Assembly (NCBI GenBank): GCA_015178975.1
Contig: WHVD01000194.1
Location: 62,001 to 126,000 of the forward strand
DNA: 64,000 bases
Origin: Hysterangium stoloniferum
Lineage: Eukaryota > Basidiomycota > Agaricomycetes > Hysterangiales > Hysterangiaceae
Reading direction: 5' to 3'
This document shows positions 21,153-29,931 of the stretch, in pieces. A program made the position numbers and the translations under genes. How positions within the stretch are numbered: position 1 is the first letter of the stretch; the number at the start of each line of letters is the position of its first letter. A model generated the notes under the pieces. It saw nothing but the letters and a program-made list of their open reading frames with translations, was not told the origin of the DNA and searched no databases.

Positions 21153-22640
21153 CATAGTACTATCCCTCCTCCTGGTTCGGATTGTGTATTGGTGTTATCC
21201 AAGAGAAAGTGGGCTGGCGCAATGGATGAAACAAGAGCATCGGCATGCCAATCATGGTGCTCTAACACTGATCTGCAGTTTGAATTAAATGTTACGCACA
21301 CACCAGTGAAAGGTTTGGCGATGACACAAAGGAAGGAATGAGCCGCCAAAGTTACTCGTTCAAGGGAAGCACCGAGGTATTTATCGTTGATTGAACCCCG
21401 CATTGCGTCACAATGTGGAAGAAGACGAGAGAGAATGGGGATGATATTGAGGCTGCGCACTATGGTACACGCGGATTCGATGTCGGAATATTCAGCTATC
21501 AGCTTCAGGGTGATTTCGATTATGCTCTCTTCTGACAAGAAGAACCACGAATTTGGACCCGTGTGGCTCAGAATCAGACTGATCGGATATTTTCATGGGC
21601 GGATATGAGATGATGCTGGAAGGTAAAGCATTGTCAACATACCTAAGGAGGGGTTCAATGAGCGAAGAAACCACATTCAGCTGATGGATATGATCCTTGC
21701 GAAGCGTTCTGTCGCGGAAGAAGGTTTCTAGTGCAATGGTATTACACGACAGTGAATTTAACGTGCTGACATCGATACAAAGTGTCAAGGACGCTATAAG
21801 GAGGTTTGCGTCGTCCACTATAACCTTCAATACATCTCCAGCGATATCCTGAAACCAGGCACCTTGGTGTATGCAACACACCAGAAGCTGCGTAGGTGAT
21901 CCATACAAGGAACGCCGATGTGAGTAATTTTGTCTATTGTGGTTTTGGTGGGCCAGATGAAATGATGTGATGTCGCGACGCACGGTTTTACCCAGAATTC
22001 AATGCAACATCTAATCGCAGTGAGCTCCTCAACAGACAGTTGACGCACGTAGCAAGTTTGTTGCACGATATACCCAAGCTCGTCGAGGAGGAGGTACGTT
22101 TACAAAAGGATGATAAATATCCGGCGATTTGTAGAATGAATGCCGACGCGACCTCATTCGGGTTGGTGTGTACCGGTGATTTAATGACAGCATTGTAAAG
22201 CGAAGACGTAATTGCAGTTGATGGCCGATCTCTATCGTCCCATCGAGCGCCGGGAGACGAGGAGAAGGCCAAAGCCAATTCTGTCATAAGCCGTCCTTCG
22301 TTCCTCCGCTGTAAAGCATTTAAATTCCAGTACATCTCTAGGACAACTGACGCCTGTTGTCGAATTCGATGCGGGTAAGTGGGTCTAGAATGGTGAGTAT
22401 TTTGAGTGTACTCAATGATTGGCGCTGAAGTATCCCACATCATTAAGTCAATGGTCTCATGAATTAATATCCCGATTCTTCGCAGAGTGAGATGCTTTCT
22501 TATTCACTTCTTAAAGGCCCTATCGTCTCCATACGCCATTCGCTTGTATATCATCAATTTTGCCATCAGTGACGCTGTCTTTGCGTTGTAAAGAACATTC
22601 CTCCCCACCCTTTCCAAACCGACTCCACAGTAATACCCGG
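21153..22640 (-). pseudogene. family A copy A6, 5'-truncated
   Basis: On the minus strand the copy starts within exon 2 at 22,640, where it abuts a C block. Exon 2's second half is damaged. Exon 3 (from about 22,390; RIRQQASVVLEMYW, CHMRQ-type motif changed to CYVRQLSVEELTAIR) is largely open. Exon 4 (GAWFQDIAGDVLKVI) runs to about 21,640 and exon 5 to 21,153. In exon 5 the frame continues past the usual stop into FLLDNTNTQSEPGGGIVL, as in the copies ending at 32,314 and 42,571. The true C-terminus may therefore lie beyond the common TAA. Confidence 0.62.
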
Positions 22641-23060
22641 GGTGGCAATAACATTTCACGCAAATCATAGCGAGAATGGTCAATCTTTACAAATCCGTCG
22701 AGCTCCGCCTAAAAGACGTCAAGCTGTGCTGCCTCACAATCCACGATCTACTGTAATCCTGGTGCCCCCAGTCTTACGCACGGACCCTTTAGTTTTACGT
22801 GATTACATAATCACTCTGTTGTACGGTATAAGTAGCCGGGAAGTTTTCAGGACCTTAGATCTTACCGTACGCTGCACTTGCCTGTATATTGTTCTGCTCT
22901 GGACAATACACCGTGGTCCTGTCAACTTGTGTGACCGCCAGTGATCCAATTGACGACGGGATTACATCTACCGTGATATTGTCGTGTCACACAAACAAAA
23001 AGTCTCATAATTAACATGAGCCTGCGGCAAATTTTACTCCACTCAGAAGCAACGTGTGAT
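22641..23060 (+). repeat. C block tail split by a solo LTR
   Basis: The C block sequence (GGTCAATCTTTACAAA to the TGTTTCATCTAC-like segment) is interrupted by the LTR at 22,752-22,966 and resumes with a TGATATTGTCG segment. It then leads into a P block, keeping the order C-P-A. The 100-codon open frame across this stretch lies mostly in the LTR and is not a gene. Confidence 0.55.
22752..22966 (+). mobile_element. solo LTR, 215 bp
   Basis: The element begins TGTAATCC and ends GGATTACA (8-bp inverted ends, TG...CA). It is flanked by the 5-bp direct repeat TCTAC (22,747-22,751 and 22,967-22,971). The uninterrupted C blocks at 29.2 and 41.5 kb carry TCTAC once, so the empty site is visible in the same window. 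A TATAAG motif lies near 22,827. These are the hallmarks of an LTR retrotransposon solo LTR. The strand is a guess from the TATA motif. Confidence 0.85.
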
Positions 23061-23708
23061 CATACCAGTGTAATTAATTATGACTCAATATGGATTACAT
23101 GCATAATTTGTTAATGAAAACATGTCGGACTCGCCACAAACAGGCATATTCATGTTCGCCTCCAATTAGCCTAAGTAAATAATTAGTGAAATGGGTTGCT
23201 TATTGGAATTCCGAATGTAACACGAAGTGCATAGTTCCGTTAGACATAGCCCGAGAGGAGACGGCGCCCGAGGCTGTACCTGGGGCGCATTGTGTCATGG
23301 ATAGCATCCACTGCATTTACATATTCTATCAATGGAAATCTCACTTATAACGCAAAAGATGAATTTCAGAAACCTCTAGCGCGTAATAAGTCAGAAGCTG
23401 CCGCATTATGGGGTGAAGGATGATCAAACCATTCGTACCTGCCATATGTGCTATCTGCCACAGACGGTCTGTTGAGGAGTAAGGACTTAGAGTATAACAT
23501 AGTGAATGAACCTGAGAGTATCGTGTAGAGCCTGCAGGAACCAAGGAGGTTGAGGGACTTCAAGTTGTTTAAAAGAAAGGGATGAAACGATGGGTATCCT
23601 GTGTAAAGCACCGCCACAATGCTATGCCTTGAAATTCATTCCCCTGATAATTATACCTTAAATGTGCAGCATCCCCTTCCGGTGTTACAACAACCTGCTA
23701 CCCACCCA
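23061..23708 (+). promoter_or_regulatory. P block (5' flank of copy A7)
   Basis: This is the conserved flank of the least damaged family A copy. The segment CCTGTGTAAAGCACCGCC lies about 105 bases upstream of the ATG, where the P block at 26.6 kb has CCTGTATAAAGCACCGCC. So the TATA-like site is weakened here. Confidence 0.45.
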
Positions 23709-25654
23709 TGTCAACTTCAAACGAGACGACTCTGATCAGCCACGATATCGGACCGGCTGAAACCCTCCTACAAGAGGTTGAGTATTGGTTTCGCCAGCGG
23801 CATTGGGTTCAGAAGAACGGGAGGAGATCATTGACACGGGAATGAGGGAAAGATTTCGAGTAAAGCTTCGAGAAAGATGGAGCTGCATCTTACATGGGCA
23901 CGGTTTGTGCTATCGAGTTCCAGAAGACAACCAGCATATCCCATTGTCTGCAGAAGATGTGGAGGTTTGGGCTGAGGAATGGGTACGCAAAATGAGATAG
24001 CCTTGTATGTAACTGTTGAAAAACTAGAAGCATTCAGTGCCTAGGAGAGACAAATTGTCATGATCCACCGATTATTATTCCAATGCGAAGTAGATCCACC
24101 ATCGCCACATCCAACCTCAGTCCATACTACAGTCATGACGTGGACTGGGGAGTGGTTTCACTGGATGAGAGCTCATCGCCATCTTCAAGTATTGAAATCG
24201 AGCCGGGGTATTATTGTAGAGTCGGTTTGGAAAGGGTTGGGAGGAATGTACTTTACAACGCAAAGACAGCTGCACTAATGGCAAAGTTAATGGTATACAA
24301 GCGAATGGTTCATGGAGACGACAGGCCCTTTAACAAGTTCCTACACAATCATCTCACTCTGCCAAGCCTCGGAATAGTAATTCAAGAGACCATTGATTTA
24401 TTGAGGTAGGGATACAATGGCATCAATCATTAAACACACAGGACCAACTTACTCAATGTGTATAGACCCATATACCCACACCGAATTCGACAACAGGCAT
24501 CAGTGGTCTTAGGGGGGGTCAGGATTTCAGATGATATATGGCGGAAGCACGGTAACAGTGCCATGCTTATGAAATATTTGGCTTCGGCCTTCTACTGGTG
24601 TCCCGGCGCTCAATGGGAAGATACAGATCGGTCATCGACTGCAATTACGTCATTGCTTTATAACACTGTAATCAAATCACCGCTACATAACAACCTGAAT
24701 GAGGTTGCGTCGACGTTTATTCTACAAATCGCACGATATTTGTCATGCCATCGATATCCCCTCCTCGTTGACGAACTTGTGTATATCGTGCAAGTGATCT
24801 CCCACGTGCGTCAACTTTCTATAGAGGAGCTCACTGCCATCAGAGGTTGCATTGAATTCTGGGTACAACCGTGCGTCCAGACATCACATCATTTTATCCT
24901 GCCGCCCACCAAAACCATAACAGACAAAATTCCCAATGCCGAAATTTATTGCATAAATCTGCTATACAACTTCTCGCGCGTTGCATGAGCCAAGATCGCT
25001 GGTTTCGATATATTGCTGGAGATGTATTGAAGGTTCTACTGGATGACACCAACCGCCATATTGCGTCTTTGACTTTTCATATCGATGAGGAGATATCGTG
25101 GTCACTGCAGAATGATATCTGGTCCCTGAAAACCTTCTTCGACGACAGCAGCCTTCGCATGGATTATATCAACCAGTTTAATGTGATTTATTCGCTCATT
25201 GAACCTTTCCTAAGGTATGTTGTCGATGCTCTACCTTCCAGCATCACCTCATCTCTGCCCATGAACATATCCTACCAGTCTGATTCTGACACACAAGCGT
25301 CCAATTTCCTGGCTCCTGTGGTCAGGCGAAGACCTGATTGACGTTACTCTGAAGCTGATAGTTGGATCTTCTGACATAGAATCCGCGTGTACCACAGTGC
25401 ACAGCCTCAATATAATCGCGATTCTCGATCGTCTTCTCCCAAATTGTGACACAATACATGGCTCCATCAACGATCAATCCACCCGTATCCGCTTTGAAAG
25501 ATTACACCTCATGGGTCATTCCCTCCTTTCCGTCATCGCCACACCTTTTACCGGCGTGTCGGTAACCTCTAATTCGAACTGCACATCTGTGTTAAAGGAT
25601 CATGGTTGGCCTGCCGATGCGCTTGCTCTACCCATTCCACCCGATATATCCTAA
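23709..25654 (+). pseudogene. family A copy A7, least damaged copy
   Basis: Exon 1 is 23,709-23,982 and lacks 11 bases after the EVE codons, at about 23,784, compared with sister copies. This is the only clear frame break I see. Intron 1 is 23,983-24,037 (55 nt). Exon 2 is 24,038-24,405 (122 codons plus 2 bases, intact). Intron 2 is 24,406-24,465 (60 nt). Exon 3 from 24,466 is open with PIYPHRIRQQASVVLGG, WCPGAQW and VRQLSIEELTAIRG motifs. Exon 4 (DRWFRYIAGDVLKVL) ends at a GTATGT donor. The 111-nt intron is 25,215-25,325, and exon 5 is open to TAA at 25,654. The exon 3-4 junction and the phase across the 111-nt intron are not resolved. It could be a recently lost gene or carry a sequencing error. 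Confidence 0.7.
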
Positions 25655-26124
25655 TTTCTCTTGGATAACACCGATCCATTATCCGAACCAGGAGGAATGA
25701 CGGTGCTATTACTCTTTACTTAAATCGCCTTTTGGGAATATTTCTAATTTATGTAAAGCTATATAGTTTGAGCGCATCCAAGAGCGCATATAGTCACTTT
25801 TTACAGCCTTTGTGTTCTGGGAAGCGTTTTGTTGATGGTATAGAGAGGTCGCATATATGGGCGGGGCTTAGTCGTGATTAGAATGACATCCGATTTTTCA
25901 ATGAGAATCACTTCAAATAGAATACCACTCGGAGGTCTCAAGGCAAGCAGCGTGTCGGTTAGTTCGGATTACAAACCCGAGGAGCTCCATCTGCAAGAGG
26001 CCCAGCTACAGTGGCTCAAAATACTTGATCTGCCTTGACATTTTCGGGTCGAAGAGGGAGGTCCATGATGAATAACTTGAGCCCGGGGAGAATAGGTTCA
26101 CTCAACGGGAAAGTCTAAGCAATA
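25655..26124 (+). repeat. 3' flank, B start and C tail joined
   Basis: The A7 3' flank and the first 140 bases of a B block (TTCAAATAGAATACCACTCGG near 25,913) are joined at about 25,970 to a C-block tail (ACAAACCCGAGGAGCTCC onward). The C tail leads into the next P block. This is a deletion between units. Confidence 0.5.
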
Positions 26125-26744
26125 ATGATTGAATATAGATTACACATAATTTGTTGGCGAAAACACTGATAGACTGGCCGCAACCTAGAATATTCAGGTT
26201 TGACCCCAATAAGCATGACTAAGGAATTATTCCAGTGGATTGATCGTTGGAATTCTGAAAGAATTGAACACGGAGCGCAGAGTTCCGTTGGGTATGGCCG
26301 GAGTCAGAAGTGCCTAAGGCTGTACATGCCTTGGATAGCATTTACTGCATTTACATATTCCATGCATGGAGATGTCACTTATTAACTGACAGAAAGGCTG
26401 GATTGATATGAAATATAGCGCTCACGAACTGAGAAGTTACCACATTATGCGGTGAGAGCTTGTCAATATATTCCCAGCGGCCACATGTGGCGTCTGCAGT
26501 ATGCGATCTGATGAAGTTAAGGAGTAGCGGCAAACTAAAATGGTAAAGTAACTTGAGAGTATCCTGGCTGTATTATTGGAAAAGGACGAACGGTCCCTCA
26601 AGTGATTTCAAAGGAAGGGATGAAACGCTGGGTATCCTGTATAAAGCACCGCCACAATGCTATACCTGGAAAATAATTCCCCTCATGCCTGCACCTTAAA
26701 ATCGCAGCGTCCTCTTCGGTTTCACAACAATCTGTTACCAACCA
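26125..26744 (+). promoter_or_regulatory. P block (5' flank of copy A8)
   Basis: This 5' flank has the clearest TATA-like site in the window: CCTGTATAAAGCACCGCC, about 105 bases before the expected start codon. It shares the GATAGCATTTACTGCATTTACATATTC segment type with other P blocks. Confidence 0.45.
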
Positions 26745-27461
26745 GTGTCAACTTCAAATGCGACGACTCTGAGCAGCCACGATATCGGACGGGCTGAACG
26801 CCTCCTGCAAGAGGTTGAGTGGCTACAACCCTTGGTTTCACCGGCTATATTGAGTTTGGAACGCCAGGAGATAAATGAGACCGAAATGAGGGAAAGATTT
26901 CTGATTAAGATTCGAGAAAGATGTAGCTGTCTCCATAGCGAGAACGGTTTATGTTACCCAGCACCCGATGACTACTAGCACATACCACCGTCTGAAGACG
27001 AGTGGAAGGTTGGGTCGAGGAATGGGTGCGTAAGAGCAAATATTTTTCTTTACCCTATGTACAGACCAAATTTTATCAGACTCAAGGAGAGAGAACTGGC
27101 GATGACCCACCTAATAATATTAAAATACGAGGGAGATCCACCAACGCCACATCCAAAGTCAGTCCATGTCATCAGTATGACAAAGACTGGGGGGTTGTCT
27201 CATCGCCGGATAGCTCGTCGCCAAGTGTGGAAATTTGCGCCGGGTATTACTGTGGAGTCGATTTGGAAATGGTTGGAATAAAGTGCTTTACACCACAAAT
27301 AAAGTTTCTCTGATGACCAAGTTGATGATATACGAGCGAATGACTCGTGGACCATGGGAAGGCCAGAACGTCATTGACAAGTTTATACTCAGATATCTCA
27401 CGGTGCCAATACTGTGAATAGTAATTCAAGAGATCATTGATTTGATGAGGTAGGGATGAGC
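26745..27461 (+). pseudogene. family A copy A8, exons 1-2 only
   Basis: The expected ATG is GTG here (26,745). Exon 1 is open to a TAG in the DDY-STOP position (about 26,978). Exon 2 begins after a TTATCAG acceptor-like site near 27,080 and keeps NCHDPPNNIK-type codons shifted among frames. The second half has the SLMTKLMIYERM motif. It ends at the ATGAG/GTAGGG donor (about 27,450), where the copy is fused directly to a B tail, so exons 3-5 are missing. A near-copy in the same orientation lies at 39,008-39,722. Confidence 0.62.
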
Positions 27462-27865
27462 ACCTGCCGGGATTCGTGTTCCGAGTACCGCAAACAAGGA
27501 TCAGAGTGAGACATGTTGTCGCCATTATCCGGGAGAATACGTTCCTTGGCGTCCGAGTACCTTTTGGCATCTCTCACCGACCATTTCATGATTCCTCGCG
27601 ATTCAAAGTTATCGTCATTGTCTCTCTAAAGGTCTCAGGCCTAATCAGGTCGGTGTCAAGTGATTATTATCCAAGTTATCATTACAGGAGGCGTACGGTT
27701 CATAGCATGAAGTTTTTCTACCACGGTCGCTCTAGGTGCTGGCTTTGTGGAATCATATCTCGTGCCGTAGACTTCTATTTCCAAACTTCGCCGCTCGGCG
27801 CCTGATGCTTTCCCTACGGGCTTTACTCTTGTTAGCTGACTTCACTTAGATGGACCGTGTAATTA
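27462..27865 (+). repeat. B tail and spacer
   Basis: This is the B tail with the longest uninterrupted frame of this part (27,476-27,805). It reads FRVPQTRIRVRHVVAI, ENTFLGVRVPFGISHRPFHD and SSRFKVIVIVSLKV. The parallel copy at 39,739-40,068 has the same frame with conservative changes. This supports B as old coding sequence on the A strand. Confidence 0.5.
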
Positions 27866-28370
27866 GGCATATTCACTATTTACGCCCATTTAGCCTCAGC
27901 AAAGAATTATCGAAATTGGAATTCCGAAAGAATTGAATACGAAGCGGATGTTCCCGTTAGATATAGTCGTAGTGGACAGCGCCCGAGGCTGTACCTAAGA
28001 AGCACTGTCATGGATAGCATCCACTGCATTGACATATTCTATCAATCGAGATGTCACCTCTCAACTCATGTAAAAGCTAAATTTCCCAAAAGTCTAGCGC
28101 TCAGGAAGTCGGAAGTTGCCACATTATGTGGCGAAGGCTCATCAAACTATTTGTAGCTGCCATATGCCCACTGCCGTCGACGATCTGCGCATCAGGAGGA
28201 AGAATAATACTATTACTCTTTACTTAGCTCCCCTTTTGGCAATATTTCTAATTTGTGTAAAGCTACATAGTTTGAGCGAATTAAAGAGCGCATATAGTCA
28301 CTTTTTACCGCACGTGTGTGGTTGGCAGCTTCTTGTTGATGCTATACACACGTTGTATATATTTGTGAGT
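27866..28370 (+). repeat. P block fused to family A 3' flank
   Basis: The first 330 bases are a P block. At about 28,195 it jumps to the 3' flank of family A (TACTATTACTCTTTACTTAG) and the start of B. The intervening gene is deleted. The same join is found at about 40,455. Confidence 0.55.
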
Positions 28371-29320
28371 CCGACAATATTCAAGAGTTCTTGCCAATAG
28401 CTGGACTATGCATGGCACAAACGTGTTGATAAACAAGAATGGCGCTCAGTGCAAACCGAGTGGATATCTCCATTCATCTCAGTTGGAGTATGTTGCATGA
28501 AGTACAATTACCACCTTTTCTGCAAAAGGTGAGCGGTCCTGAATGTTAAAATGAGACAAGAAAGTATACTGCAGCATGAGTGCAATTCAAGGTGGTTCAA
28601 TCCTGATGTGAGCCATACGAACGTTGGAAGGGGGTTTAGCCTCCTGGAACAACACTAGCCTTTGGAAAAATAAAGTGAATAGTGAGGAGAAGAGATGATG
28701 GCCGAAACGAACGCACAGATCATGCCTTAATCATTGCGTGTACAGAGCGTGTAGGGATAGTGAAATCGAATGCTGCTGCGGAGAGCATGACATAGCTTTG
28801 AGATGGACATTCTGAGAAAATATCGATCAGGCTTCAGGCCCTCCATCAAGTATAATGTTTTCAAGGCGGGCCAAATATGGTTCTAGCAACGGTAGACCAA
28901 CGGATGTGAGCTTAGAAGTTGATATAGACTCACAGCACTAATTCAGTCCGAACACAAGAATCATGAAAACAAGTGAACGTGAATGGGTCAACTGGCATAA
29001 TACCCCCGGATACGATAGAAATCACTACAGTGGGTGGGAATAAAGATTGCTACAACAGCCTTTGTGAAGTCACCAGGGACAATGGAGCGATCGGCTTCGA
29101 AGGGGCGGACAAGTTGGCAGGAAAAGGGTACGTAAAGGCATATAGAGTATGGTGAATCTTTACAAACCCGAAGAGCTCTCCAAGAGGTCAAGGTATGGTG
29201 TCTCACAATGTTTCATCTACTTTGACATTGTCGAGTCGGATTGACAAGTGTTTAATACATAAGGTGAGCCTGGGGCGAATTAGGTTACTGAGAAGGTCAG
29301 GGTAACAATAAGACTAGCGT
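28371..29320 (+). repeat. C block
   Basis: This block of about 950 bases also occurs at 40,641-41,535 (+) and 36,311-37,400 (-). It contains a 60-codon open frame at 28,973-29,155 (GGNKDCYNSLCEVTRDNGAIG). The inverted copy (36,496-36,678) keeps the same frame and length with scattered replacements. It could be a small exon or gene. Its function is unknown. Confidence 0.45.
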
Positions 29321-29931
29321 GTAATTAATAGTCATTGACTAATGATTGCACGCACAATTTGTTGATAAAAACCGGACGGAGTCGGTACAAAGAAGGATAT
29401 TAAAGGATGACGCCCATTAGCATCAGAAATGAATTGTTGGAATGGATTGCTTGCAATTATGAAAGAATTGACCACGAAGCCGGAGTCGGAAGCGCCTGGG
29501 GCTGTACCCAATAAGCACTGCCATGGATAGCTTCCACTGCACTGACATATTCTATCCGTGGAGATGTCACTTTTGACGGGAGAGCTGGATTTCCCTGAAA
29601 GCTAGCACTGAAGAACTCGGAAGATAGCATATTGCGCGGTGACGGCCTGTCAATTTATTCTTAGCTGCCATGTGTGTTGTCTGCGGGAGATCATCTGCTG
29701 AAATGGAAGGAATATGTGTAAAGAGGGTAAGGTAACTTGAAGATATCCTGGCTTTATTATTCAAGAAGGATAAGTGGGACCTCAAGTTGTTTGCAAAGAC
29801 AGGATAGGATTGAACGCTGTGTATCCTGAGGAGCAGGGCCACAATGCTATGCTTGGAAATCGACTCTCGGGCTAACTTCAGCTTAAAGGCGCAGCATTCC
29901 ATCCCGGTCCGAGAACTACTGCTACCCACCA
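29321..29931 (+). promoter_or_regulatory. P block (5' flank of copy A9)
   Basis: Diverged P block of the A9/A12 subfamily, ending at the A9 ATG; its closest relative is 53,800-54,420. No clear TATA-like site is seen at the usual position. Confidence 0.4.

Larger units (their letters stand above)
9640..22195 (+). repeat. left arm of large inverted duplication
   Basis: This 12.5-kb arm carries, in order, B variant, C, P, A3, B, P, A4, B, A5 and A6 (reversed). The same series appears in reverse complement at 41,550-53,497. In a 110-base stretch of exon 5 of A3 against its partner I count 4 differences. Insertions, deletions and the LTR near 45.5 kb also differ between arms. The arms are therefore diverged and not an exact assembly duplicate. 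Boundaries are judged by eye. Confidence 0.75.
26745..29315 (+). repeat. direct repeat, copy 1 (partner 39,008-41,530)
   Basis: Copy A8, the B tail, spacer, P remnant, A 3' flank and C block appear in the same order and strand, about 12.2-12.3 kb downstream, with few differences. Both copies share the same A-B fusion and the same P/A-3' fusion. The fusions therefore arose before the duplication. Confidence 0.8.

Noticed and set aside
22642-22944. 100-codon open frame
   Set aside because: It runs through the solo LTR and its flanking C block; the LTR ends and target duplication explain the sequence better.
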